In this document: in pieces, positions 1 through 9,129 of the stretch | Layout: every line of letters starts with the position of its first letter | Numbering within the stretch: position 1 is the first letter of the stretch | Origin: Haplomitrium mnioides | Taxonomy: Eukaryota; Marchantiophyta; Haplomitriopsida; Calobryales | Reading direction: 5' to 3' | Assembly (NCBI GenBank): GCA_049999725.1 | Contig: JBNGIS010000681.1 | Location: forward strand, 1 to 21,462 | DNA length: 21,462 bases | Notes under the pieces: model-generated | Seen by the model: only the letters and a program-made list of their open reading frames with translations | Told to the model about the DNA's origin: nothing | Database searches by the model: none | Position numbers and translations under genes: made by a program

Positions 1-3000
1 GGACTCATGCGCCCTGCTCTTAGTAGCTGTTTGAGGGTACTTCGTGGCTCCTGAGATGCCCTCACACTTTCCAAGGCTTATTGTGTCGCTGATGCTTCTG
101 ATTTCTTGCATTTTGCTTGAGTGCTCCAAAGCACCGGCTGACATGGACACTATCCAAATAGTAAGCCATGTTATCACGTCCAACAAAACATTCTTACTAG
201 TAGCAGGCAATGTCAGAAGGAGGAATAAAAAAACAGTGACTGCGATGTCAGCGTGGGGAGCACATATGGATTTGTGTTAGTAGTTCGGAGGGAAGTTTGT
301 CGTATGGTTGTAGAGCAAGATGCACCAGATCCATGTGGTGTCATCATCCAGCCGTTACTGTTGCAGGAGTCTGAGAAGGAATTTGATGAACATCCGTGGA
401 GTAGCTGTGAGAACTTGGGCAAAATCAATAGGCTCATGTAGCAAGAGACAAGGCTCAAGGAATTCTTGCATGTGCAGTCCTACGTGGATGTGAACGATTG
501 AAGAGGAAAGACTAAGGAACAACCTCCCAGAATTCAGAAGTGACATAGGGAGATTGCTCGCCAGGCTATTGAGCCACCAGAATGCACATGGCAGGAACAT
601 TTCAGCCCCGTGGCAGCAAGCTAGAGACAAGGGGCTCAACAATGGACTTCTAAGGGAAAAATGGAATTCATTGCAGAAGTGCCGCCTTCCACACACAACT
701 GAATTGGGAATGTTTTGTCGAATGGGCATGTGAAATTGATCCAGAGATTAGCGTGGGTGTAGTGCTCCCGGTTGTTGAACACATGGGAGAATATAAGGAA
801 AGGCCAAATCTGCTCCCTCTTGGCCTTCTTGCTTCAACAATTCACAGGGCCTACATAACGAGCTGCGATGAGAAAGAGTAGCATATCTGCTTTCACGGGA
901 GGAGCATCAACAGATTTGGATGGAATTCAGAACTAAATCAAAGCTGAAGGCAGTTGAGATGTGTGGGTTTGAGAACTAACATGATCAAAGAAGGGTCGCT
1001 CAAAATCTTGGAGATCAACCCGCATGAGCCTGTCATAGTAGTTAGGTGATTAAGAGGGAAACAAGATCCATGGCAACTTGATGAAGAGAAATGTACAACC
1101 GAATTCGTACATTGAGAGAGGTATGCCAATTCCATGGAGGGAATTCTGGCTGACAAGGTTGCTTGTGGAATTCTGTCACTGCTTCTAAGATGAACAAAAG
1201 CAGTACCTTGCGATTGCTACGATGGCTTTCTACTTCTCCAATTCACGGTGAGGTAGTCAATGGAGACATATGTGCATCAGAGGTAGTCAATGGAGACGCT
1301 ACATGTCGTGGTGTACTCTTTCCTTGCGCTAGATCAAACTGGCCTTTGAGGTTATAAATCATATCTTGAGTGATTACAGCCGCGACAATAGGTAGAGGGG
1401 ATTTGAAAAGAGATGTTGTTCAAATCTACAAAAAAAGAAATTGGTGGCTACGAGCATTGAAGATCGACAGGAGGAAGAAGAAGAATAGAAGAGTTCAGAG
1501 AGAGAAGACACATATGAGGAAGAGGGGACCTAGGTGATTGATAAAAAAAAAATATTGTCAAGCCACCAGAGGAGTGCTGAATTCAAATGGCAGGCTGGGG
1601 TTAAGGGATTGTTGTTTGCTGCCATTCCATCGGGTTGTGAGGAGGAGGATACCGTCGCGCAAGCAGAGTCATCAAAAAACAGCAATTCCTCATCTCGTAG
1701 AAGAATACTCAGTGACGGAGATTCGTGAAAGCAGAAATTTAGAAAGCAAACGAAAGAAAATAAGAAATCGAAGACTCGTTGAAGAGGAAACTTGACTTGC
1801 TCCATGCAGCTCGATTACTTGGTTGAAATTGTGGGAAAAGTTTGTTCAAAGATCCGAGCCCAACAAGAACGCCTTGTCGAACTGGCGGAGAGAGAACTAA
1901 GGTGACCTTTGTAGAGAGGGAGTTTACAGTATATGAAGCTAGCATGTGAGAAAGGAGTTCTCAGGTAGGAAGGTGAGCTATGAAAAGTGGAAAATAAGCT
2001 GAAGGAAAAATACAATTTGGAACAAGAACATACCTGATGTAGACATGAAGCGGATGGATATACAAGAACAGATGAGTATTGGGATTGTTGGGGAGTGAGT
2101 GACATCAACCAATAGGACCTTGTAGAAGGAAAAGTGATAGAAGGAAGAAGTAGAGGTATTTAAAGGTGAAGGCATATGGTAGAAGTAGGGGAGGGTGTTT
2201 TAAGAAAGGCTGTTTTTGGAGATTGGAGGATGAGTAGATGAGTAAATAGGGGTTATAGTGATGTTTAAAGGCGATCACAGTTAGCATGGCAAGAGGAATA
2301 TTGGTTAGAAGTGGAAGGAATGAGACTGTGGTCGGTCCTAGAGCAGCGTATGGAGACAGGAGAAGGGGATGGAGATCTGATGATTATTGAACGAGGTGGC
2401 AATTAAGATTTTACACACGAATGGTATGGGTTGCAAGGTGTTGTGGTGAAGTGCACCAACTATTTTGAGGATTCTAGTCTGATGGCTCCTTTCCCAAGGT
2501 TTGGCTTAGGTGGATGGCAGCTAAAGTAACAGAAAGTTGATCATATTCATTTGTTATGTATTTGTTCGTGAATACAGTTTTGTGTTCTGTTATTCTTTGT
2601 TCTTTCAATAGAATATGTCTTGTGTTCTGTATTGGGAATCAGGTTGTGTGGAAGGTTAACAAAATTTCAGATTGAGGTTGGAGCTGTGTTTTGTGGGGAA
2701 TGAGTATGGAGAGTTGAGTAGCAGTATTGTTCGAGTGGGAGCTCAAGAGAGAGTAGGGTAGAGTAGTGAGTCCTTGTTGTTTATGATCCCAAAGGGAAAT
2801 CATATGACATAAAACCGTACTTGTGATTGGTGCTCATTTTAAACCATTTTTCAGTAAAGTGCTATTTTTATTATCGCATATGTGTGTGATTTCATTTTTG
2901 CACTTGTCTTGGTCTATCTTTCCTTGTCAACACACCTAAAATCAGACGCATTTGAATTATTTCTTTTCAGTTATGAGTTACTATTCCTAAGCCACAAGAC

Positions 3001-3336
3001 AAGCTTGCATGCCAAAAAGTTGTTTGCAGGTCCTAAGCTGGTCCTGGGGAGGAAGAAGCACCCTCGCGACCCTTTGCGTCCTGGTGGACTTCACTACCAC
3101 CACGACCAAGAGTATCCCTAGATAGCCCGATCAGCAGGGAACCTTTCCTCATCACAATCCAGTGACGTAAATCCATAAGTTAGACATTGTTATACTACAA
3201 CCAAACCGGACCAATCCAACCCCAAAGTCAGGGCTCCTCCCTCTATGCCATGAACCTCAAGACCTAACATTCATATTGTCTTTCTCTCTCTAGTCTTAAA
3301 TTTCTTTTTGTCTCCTCTTATATTTTTCCGTTTTTT
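1..3336. other. Unassigned region, no supported gene
   Basis: Only short overlapping frames occur here, in conflicting directions, and none carries a motif I recognise. The first 2.8 kb is purine-rich on the plus strand, which may explain the minus-strand frames rich in Ser, Leu and Phe. A partial 30-bp direct repeat lies at 1250-1297. From about 2800 the composition becomes more AT-rich. It may be old, degraded repeat DNA, but I see no LTR ends, primer site or protein domain to prove that. Confidence 0.5.
1250..1297. repeat. Short 30-bp direct repeat, 1.6 copies
   Basis: The 18-mer GAGGTAGTCAATGGAGAC occurs at 1250-1267 and again at 1280-1297, exactly 30 bp apart. It is a minor local duplication with no apparent function. 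Confidence 0.8.
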
Positions 3337-3864
3337 TTGTATGTAAGGGGACAAAACGTTCAAACATTAGCTTGCAAAAAAATTGACTGCAGTTGCCAAA
3401 AGTCGAAAAGAATCAAGGGTCGAAGAAGCCCTAGAAGATCAGAACCAAGCTCTCACACTTGTTTCCTATCCTCCAACTTTTTTGCTTCATGCCAAAAAGC
3501 TAGAGAGTGGAAATCAAGGCAGCAAAGCGATGCTGCATCTCTTCCAACTGATGGGGTTGTGAGAGATGAGGACGATGACTTATTGTCATATGTCAATGGT
3601 CTCAATGCTTGTTAGTTGAAGGGATTTGTGAAACCTAGGTATTTCACTTTGGTGATTGCGGATATTCTTTACAATTGCAACATTAAGGAATGCAAGCATG
3701 ACGATTCTGAACCTTTTTCCAAAGATGACATTTTTTGACATGGTATCATCTTTTGAAGCAATCACAACATCGGATTTTTTTGTAATTATGCATTTGTCGC
3801 TACAATTTGGCATCATCGAGGATGCCCTTTCAAAAGTTTGTTGTGCTATCGACCACAACATTTG

Positions 3865-3949
3865 GTAAGTTCTTCTTTGATTTTTTAGTTTATCTTAATT
3901 AGTTTTCCTACACTTTGTTTACAGTGTTTGATTTGTTTGTTTCTCTTAG
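3865..3949 (+). other. Predicted phase-0 intron of the unknown spliced pseudogene
   Basis: The donor is GTAAGT at 3865 and the acceptor is a pyrimidine-rich TTCTCTTAG ending at 3949. The 85-bp intron is T-rich, as usual in plants. Removing it joins the upstream frame (ending ...CAT TTG) to the open frame starting TGT GCG GAC with no phase change. Confidence 0.6.
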
Positions 3950-4191
3950 TGTGCGGACAAAAACAACATTCATCATTCTGGTGGTCCTAGAATTGCACAT
4001 GCCTACAAGTATCGAACTGTGGGCTACTGGACAAAAGAAGGAAAGAGGAGCATGAGGCTTTTTAATTTGCAGCCTGATCATGCAACTGGTCTACCTCGAC
4101 AAATAATGCGTAGTGTTTTTAGTTGTTCTGCGGTTTTGGAGAAACTTAAACATCCAAGAGATGATGCTCATGTGAATGTTTATCAAAGGCC

Positions 4192-4274
4192 GTAAGCTCT
4201 TTACAAAATTTTTATTGACCATTTGTCAACATAGCAGAATTGGATCTTAGATCTTTGCTCTGGGTTTAACACAG
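4192..4274 (+). other. Predicted second intron of the unknown spliced pseudogene
   Basis: The donor is GTAAGC at 4192 and the acceptor is TTAACACAG ending at 4274, giving 83 bp. It starts exactly where the open frame of the middle exon would end in TAA. The downstream frame that looks most protein-like is one base out of phase with the direct join, so either an indel has occurred or the real acceptor differs. Confidence 0.45.
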
Positions 4275-4559
4275 GCCTTGTTTGTGCTTTAAAGCTGATG
4301 CAAAACTGCATTGCTATGGAATATGATAGATGCCAGTCTATCTACATTCCTTAGAGAGTTTTGACGATGGCTTCCTTGCCATCCGATGTGACAGAGTCAC
4401 AGATAGTTTATGCATACCACAAGGAACCTGTTCCTCTTGGTATTGCAGGTGCTACTAGTGATTCTATTGCCATCTCATGGATTGGAAAGTCTTGGCAAGA
4501 GTATCTAGCGGCTGCAGATGCTTAGCTACTAAATTTAAATAAGACAATTGCTCCTGAAG

Positions 4560-5415
4560 AGGATAGAGCCAGAGCATCTATTTGAAAAAAATTGTTTTAT
4601 TAATAAAGTATTTTCTTACAAAGTTTTATTTGCTAAAGTTTCAACTTGTTGCACTCCCAATCCATTTTAAGTCCATTTTAAGTCTTTTCATCACAATTCA
4701 ATTTGGTGCGCAAAATGGTTTTTGAACAAAATGATTTGGTTTTTTTTGAAAATTAGCGAAAAAGTCTATACTGGCATGGGAGTTCACTTTCCTTTTTTAT
4801 TTTTTTGTTTCTTCTTAGACAACTTTCTGCATTCATTGCTTCCGATTACTTAGCAATCCTTCATCACTTCAATTGTCCATGCAGGCATGGGCTTCAATTG
4901 TTGAAGCTCAAGTTAGTTGTAGTTGTCCTTGCACGCAAGTGTCTTTCAAACAAAGAGTGTCTACACTTGGGCCTCAGTTGTCCATGTCGGCATAGGCTTT
5001 AGTAATCTTTTCACATATTTGCTTCAACAATCTTCTTATGCCAACACTTTAGGGTTTTTTATCAAGTTTTTTTCGTAAAATTTTTGAATGTTTTAATCAG
5101 TTTTTCAAATCATAGATATTTTTTTGTTTTGAAAATAATTAACAACAAATGTCACATAAATGTGTCCATATTATTTGTTTGTTGATGCTCATGCTTTTGA
5201 AAGATGAAATTATAGATGTAATATTGTTCAAATACTCATAAGAAATTTTTTTTTGAATACATTTTGCATTCAAAGTGAGCTTATTTGATATGTATAACTA
5301 CATTTTATTTACAAACAAATATTACTAGCGTGAAAACCATGATTTTTTATGCCTAAATTACAAAATTGACTTTTGAGAGCAAAAATTGAAACATGAATCC
5401 TCTAGCGGTTCCTAG
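4560..5415. other. AT-rich spacer with palindromic repeats, no gene
   Basis: The stretch is T-rich, with long homopolymer runs and no supported coding frame. It contains the palindrome cluster at 4877-4996. The 5' half of element 1 (LTR, gag, protease) would be expected here if that element were intact, but I find none of it. Confidence 0.5.
4877..4996. repeat. Cluster of short palindromic repeats (ATGC/GCAT arms)
   Basis: Three related short inverted repeats occur here: CCATGCAGGCATGGG at 4877-4891, CCTTGCACGCAAG at 4927-4939 and CCATGTCGGCATAGG near 4982-4996. The outer two sit in similar contexts (CAATTGT or CAGTTGT before, CTT after) about 105 bp apart, which suggests a degenerate tandem unit. 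The cores resemble those at 15851-16042, 18604-18936 and 20488-20607. Confidence 0.6.
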
Positions 5416-5870
5416 TTCAAAGTAGCGGTTGTTCATAGTGGCCATCAACAAATACTGGTGGCGGATGAAGATATTCATAAAAAAACCTTTCAAAGTCGTT
5501 ATGGCCACTTTGAGTATCTTGTGATGCCATTCAGATTGACCAATGCTCTTGCCACATTCATGGGGTTATTGAATGATATATTTTTCCCATTTCTTGACAA
5601 GTTTATTGTTGTTTTTCTTGATGATATTTTGATTTATAGCCGAAGTCTCGTTGAGCATCAACAACACTTGTGGCAAGTATTACAGGTCTTGCGAGAGAAT
5701 GAATTATATGCAAAACCTTCCAAGTGTGAATTTGGAAGATCCAAGGTAGATTTTCTTTGGCCATTGTGTTAGTGCTCAAGGGATGCAAGCAATGCAAGAT
5801 AAAGTTGACGCAATTCAACGGTGGACAACTTCAGAGGATATTACCCAATTACGTAGGTTTTTGTTGACGC
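5416..5870 (+). pseudogene. pol: Reverse transcriptase fragment (element 1)
   Basis: This encodes the middle and end of a Ty3/gypsy reverse transcriptase. Visible hallmarks are FQSRYGHFEYLVMPFRLTNA (family: F.TRYGHFEFLVMPFGLTNAP), the catalytic FLDDILIYS in place of the more usual YxDD, the spaced H...H after it, and KPSKCEFG. Homology begins at about 5416, just before the GYHQI-like segment, so the fingers region upstream is missing. One extra T near 5757 shifts the frame in the motif that is normally FLGH; the shifted frame then reads HCVSAQGM. The segment leading into the connection domain is partly deleted near 5860. The polymerase Asp pair is intact, but the domain cannot be made as one protein. 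Confidence 0.92.
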
Positions 5871-6478
5871 TTTGTGAAAGACTTTGCACGCATCGCGCAT
5901 GGCTTTGACTAAGTTGCTTGGGAAAAATGTGCATTGAAAATGGGGATCTTGAGAGGAGGTAGCCTACCAAACCTTGAAGGATGCATTGCTTCACACACCC
6001 ATCCTCAAGTGGTATGATCTCACTAAGCTTGTCAAGATTATGTTGGAGGCCTTAGGGGTTGCTGTTGGTGGAGTTTTCTCCAAGAATGGGAGAATGGATG
6101 GTATCATGTGGCTTTCTTCTCAAAGAAGCTGCAAGTTGCAGAAAAAAAAAACTATTATTGTAGAGAGCGAGAAGAATTGGCCATCGTACTTGCCACCAAA
6201 CATTGGAAACACTACTTGGGTGGCAAGGAGTTTATTGTAGAGACTGATCACAAGCCTTTGATCTATTTAGAGACACAAAAGGATCTATTAAAACACCAAG
6301 TTTTTTGGGCAGAGTGGCGTCAAAGATACCACATGAAGATTGTATATGTTGAAGGTAAAAGTCAATTAGTAGATCCTTTGTCACATATGCCTCAAGCCAA
6401 TCAAGCTTCAATAGTTTCAGTTCAACCCAAGTGGTGGCAGCAACTCGTGGAAGCCACTCGACATGATTTGGAGATTTA
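5870..6478 (+). pseudogene. pol: Connection and RNase H domain (element 1)
   Basis: This part degrades RNA in RNA-DNA hybrids during reverse transcription. It begins with traces of the FVKDFARIA connection and reads LKDALLHTPILKWYD from about 5970. The main body is AFFSKKLQVAEKKNYYCRER, then EELAIVLATKHWKHYL and ETDHKPLIYL, then a VDPLSHMP end (family ADALSR). The Glu and the Asp of TDHK are kept. The first catalytic Asp, normally in a DAS-like motif, appears replaced (LEALGVAVGGVFS). A frameshift near 6105 separates the two halves. The frame closes with TAG at 6477-6479. Confidence 0.88.
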
Positions 6479-6524
6479 GGCCGCGAAAGGCAAGAAGGGC
6501 TTCTATGAGGTTTGAGGCGTAATC

Positions 6525-7260
6525 TTCCAAAATGGAAGACTTTAGGTGCCTCAAAACACATCACTTTGCACCATTGTGCTCTAAGAGGTCCATGATACGG
6601 TTGTGTTACTACATCAATCTTAGTATTAGCCAAATATGGCTAAGGGTACAGAGGTATATGTACAAAGTTGTCTCCTAGCAAAACAAGGCAATTAATCAAA
6701 AGCTTGTAGGGCTTCCACAACGTTTTCCTATTCCCAATCAACGATGGGAACATGTGAGCTTGGATTTGGTATGTGAACTTCATACTACTTCCAAAGAACA
6801 TGACTTTATGGTGGTTTTTGTTGATAACTTGAGCAAGATTATCCACATCCAAGCCAATACTAGAACGATAATAGCTATTGAGTTGGCACAACTATACTTG
6901 GAGGCAATCTTTTCTTCGTATGGTCTCTCTTCAACACTCATTTCAAATCAAGGCACTCAATTTACCGGTATGTTTTGGAAGAGCATATTTTCATGTTTCA
7001 AGACTAAATTAGCCATGTCTATGACATATCATCCTGAATCAGGTGGTCAACAAACCAAGCAAATTGTACTATTGAAGATATGTTGTGCGACTTCACACTC
7101 GAGAAACAAGAGGAGTGGGATCTGTTGCTATCATTGGTAGATTTTACATACAACAACTTTGTCAATGCTTCAGATAGGACCACTTCTTTTTTCCTTACCT
7201 ATGGCAAACACTCTTTAATGCCGATGAGTTTTATCACCATGGGTTTGTAGCCTAGCACAC
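6525..7260 (+). pseudogene. pol: Integrase (element 1), catalytic residues lost
   Basis: Scattered frames at 6525-6700 resemble the zinc-binding N-terminal region (a VYVQSC-like stretch where the family has YV..C..CQ). The core is clear from about 6740: RWEHVSLDLV, the segment FMVVFVDNLSKIIHI, and STLISNQGTQFTGMFWKSIF, followed by YHPESGGQQTKQI. The first Asp of the DDE triad is present. The second, normally in SD.GTQF, is Asn. The Glu, normally in GQ.E..N, appears as Lys. The C-terminal part (EKQEEWDLLL, FTYNN, FFLTYGKH) follows in another frame from about 7070 to 7250. The enzyme that inserts the DNA copy is therefore inactive. Confidence 0.88.
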
Positions 7261-7399
7261 CTTTTAAAGTTGAAACCACTCAAGATTTTGTGTAACAAAT
7301 CCATCGTGCAGTCCATCTTGTTTGTGACAAGTTTGTGATTGCGCAAAATTGTCACAAGCATCGCCAAGATGAGACATTTATTATGGGCAACACAGTGTA

Positions 7400-7829
7400 G
7401 TTGTCTACTACTCACTTGCCTATGCTTGGTGTTTGTAAGGTCAGTGCATGTTTTATTAAGTACTTCTCTATCTCTCAACGCATTAGAGATGTGGCTTATA
7501 AAATTGATTTACCGACCCATATGAAACTTCATCTAGTTTTTCATGTTCCGCTTCTTTGTCGCTACGTGCCTCACTTCTCTCAGTTTGCCAATCAACATGC
7601 ATCTCCACCCTTACTTGAGATGGTGGATGGTCATGCAAAATACGAGGTGGAATGCATTCTTGAGAAGCGCATCTTCAACAGCAGGCGTACTTAAGTCACT
7701 TAGTATTTGGTGTTCAAGAAAAGGTACCCCTTGTTCGAAGCCACTTGGGAACCCCTCGTTAACCTTTGCAATACTATGTTATTGGTAGCTGCTTTTGATC
7801 ATACTTGCAACAAGGTTGTTGCATCTTAA
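7400..7829 (+). pseudogene. pol: Integrase C-terminal tail with chromodomain (element 1)
   Basis: After the integrase core comes the usual YKIDLPTHMKLHLVFHVPLL stretch (7490-7550) and then a chromodomain, the module that steers chromovirus insertion toward marked chromatin. The signs are KYEVECILEKRIFN at about 7639-7680, then YLVFKKRYPLFEATWEPLVN at 7712-7771, as in YEVE.IL..R.......YLVKWKGY...EATWEP. Two in-frame stops (7692-7694 and shortly after) interrupt the domain. The second aromatic-cage Trp region reads FKKR instead of KWKG. The same frame then closes with TAA at 7827-7829, right at the polypurine tract. Confidence 0.85.
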
Positions 7830-7840
7830 AGAGGGGAGGT
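7828..7840 (+). other. Polypurine tract (element 1)
   Basis: The stretch AAAGAGGGGAGGT lies directly after the pol stop codon and just before the TG that opens the 3' LTR. This is the expected place and sequence type for the primer of plus-strand DNA synthesis. Confidence 0.85.
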
Positions 7841-7910
7841 TTGTAATGAGGTTCACTAAACTTGGAGGAACCTCTAGATTTAGTTATTGCTAAAGTTAGT
7901 CAACGGATAA

Positions 7911-8096
7911 GAAGTTTCTACAAGAAGAAGCTTAGAGAAGCTTCTAGAAGAAAAAAGAAGAAAACGTTTAGAGAAGCTTCTAGAAGGCTTGAGAAGACTA
8001 GAAACACTTCTAGATGAAGAAAAAATGTTCTAAAAGAGAAGCTTCTAGAAAGTGCCGGAAGCATAGAGGATTCTAGAAAAGCTTCAAAGAAGGTTC
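7911..8096 (+). promoter_or_regulatory. Heat-shock-element-like array in the element 1 LTR
   Basis: The 15-mer GAGAAGCTTCTAGAA occurs three times without change, at 7935-7949, 7971-7985 and 8036-8050. Each contains GAAnnTTCnnGAA, the three-unit binding site of heat shock factor. Around these cores the 5-bp phase extends further with one-base mismatches: GAA 7927, TTA 7932, GAA 7937, TTC 7942, GAA 7947. More two-unit sites lie at 7911-7918, 8071-8078 and 8089-8096. The array ends about 45 bp upstream of the TATA box. Heat-responsive LTRs built this way are known in the Arabidopsis element ONSEN (a Ty1/copia element). Heat response here is inferred. Confidence 0.75.
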
Positions 8097-8139
8097 CTAA
8101 GGACTAAGGTGACTTCTTAGTGAAGTCTTGTAAATGAAG

Positions 8140-8148
8140 TATAAATAG
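8140..8148 (+). promoter_or_regulatory. TATA box of element 1 LTR
   Basis: TATAAATAG is a perfect plant TATA box, placed downstream of the GAA/TTC array and about 300 bp into the LTR. Transcription would be expected to start near 8170-8180. Confidence 0.8.
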
Positions 8149-8282
8149 AGAGGGCTTGGCTCTTCTCCCTTATTTGGGAGTTTGGAAAGTCTTGCAAGAA
8201 ATTTCTTTCTCTTCTCTCTTTTCCCTTTCTTTTTTGTTGAGCTTATCTTCCTTGCACAAGAGTATATTTATATGATACTAGT

Positions 8283-8534
8283 TAGCCAAGAGCTTTACAC
8301 ACACAAAATTTATGTCTTAGGTTAATCACCTCTTGCTTCCAAAACTCACACTTAGACTTATTGCAATAAAACTTTCAATGTTATAGTCTTTGCAATACTT
8401 CTTTTAGAGGCTCACGATGCTCAACTTCACTCTTACTAAAGATAAGGATATTGTCCAAAAATACCAACATTGACTTATCAAGTAAACCATCAAAAAATCA
8501 ATGCATTTGATCCATGAATATTGCCGGAGTATTA
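8283..8534 (-). pseudogene. pol: Reverse transcriptase, second part (element 2)
   Basis: A single minus-strand frame, starting inside the target duplication, reads TPAIFMDQM, then LVFLDNILIFSKSEVEHREP, then KSKCEFWKQEVINLRH. These match the family's NAPATFM, the catalytic FLDDILIYSKS..EH, and KCEFW...V.FLGH. The second catalytic Asp is Asn (GAT to AAT type change), so the polymerase is dead. Three in-frame stops are present (after MH, after LQRL, and one codon after the latter). Homology ends near 8290. The first half lies at 12828-13400, across the inserted element. Confidence 0.9.
8530..8534. repeat. Target-site duplication, left copy (TATTA)
   Basis: TATTA directly precedes the TGTCGG start of the 4.3-kb insertion and is identical to 12828-12832. 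Deleting one copy together with the insertion restores the reading frame of element 2's reverse transcriptase. Confidence 0.92.
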
Positions 8535-9129
8535 TGTCGGCCGTTTGTCTTTGAGTTTTTTCTTTTTTTTGTGATTGCTGAGCTTCAAGTCTAGTTATTC
8601 TTTCAGTTTGTATTTTATTATACTTTATTGTTATTTTATTGTTATTCCATCCTTTCTCTCTCTTCCCTCTCTCCTCTTCCTTCTCTTCTTTTCATTTTCC
8701 ATTCTTCCCAGTGGATGTCACCAATTATGCAATGCAAGGGAGGAGCCTTGTGGAATCAAGAGAAGTCAGAGGCAAGGGGAATGCCAGTAGATGGTGCATA
8801 TGGGCTCTCCACAAATCGAGATGATAGAAGGGAGACCACGAGCCAACGGAGCTGAGTGAGCGAGGAAGAGGAGCTTCATAGGGCAAGGAGGAAGTCGGGG
8901 CTGGGCAGGTTGCAAATGAGAAGGCAGATAAAATGCGAGCGGATCAATCCAAGGGCTGCACGGAGGTTGCCAATCCAGGGAGGAAGCGATTAGAGAAGGA
9001 GGAGGGCCGAAAGGTTCAAGTAGGAGAGATCTGTCGCGGCGGGAGCGTCGCATCAAGGAGAAGAATCGCGCAAAGAAAGGAATTGATCTAAGGACAGCTA
9101 CACTGAGGACATAGGGATGGGGGCAGTCA

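Larger units (their letters stand above)
3337..4607 (+). pseudogene. Decayed spliced gene of unknown function (three exon pieces)
   Basis: I do not recognise this family. One frame runs from 3337 to 3864, broken by a TAG at 3613-3615 and two later TGA codons. It continues in phase after an 85-bp intron into 3950-4191, an unbroken stretch that reads KYRTVGYWTKEGKRSMRLFN in its middle. A second intron (4192-4274) leads to a third stretch that is open from 4277 to a TAG at 4523-4525 apart from one internal TAG. That third stretch is one base out of phase with the simple splice, so an indel or a different junction is needed. AATAAA at 4602-4607 could be the poly(A) signal. The GYW...GK pattern faintly recalls the NAC DNA-binding domain, but spacing and other subdomains do not convince me. 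The two frame-preserving introns are the best evidence that this was a real gene. It could be a host gene fragment or cargo of a mobile element. Confidence 0.5.
5416..8288 (+). mobile_element. Element 1: 5'-truncated Ty3/gypsy chromovirus
   Basis: In plus-strand order it has part of the reverse transcriptase, RNase H, integrase, a chromodomain-like tail, a polypurine tract and a 3' LTR. That order, with RNase H before integrase and a chromodomain at the C terminus, defines the chromovirus branch of Ty3/gypsy. The 5' LTR, primer site, gag, protease and first part of the reverse transcriptase are absent. Frameshifts, stops and lost catalytic residues show it is dead. Its 3' end is approximate: candidate CA ends lie at about 8258 and 8288, where it meets a minus-strand fragment of element 2. 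Confidence 0.9.
7842..8288 (+). repeat. 3' LTR of element 1 (end approximate)
   Basis: It starts with TGTAATGAGG right after the polypurine tract. It contains an array of GAA/TTC inverted units (7911-8096) and a TATA box (8140-8148), as expected for U3 followed by the transcription start. The 3' end is set by the point where minus-strand coding sequence of element 2 begins. Possible CA ends are at about 8258 (TTGCACA) and 8288 (TTAGCCA). With no 5' LTR in the window, neither the end nor a target duplication can be fixed. Confidence 0.75.

Noticed and set aside
355-729. 124-codon minus-strand frame.
   Set aside because: It has no recognisable domain, and a different plus-strand frame overlaps it with equally weak support. 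There is nothing to favour it as a gene.
3001-3015. CAAGCTTGCATGCC resembles a cloning-vector polylinker (HindIII-SphI).
   Set aside because: Only 14 bases match. The following bases diverge at once from the PstI and SalI sites that should come next, and the flanks are ordinary AT-rich plant-like DNA. Chance similarity.
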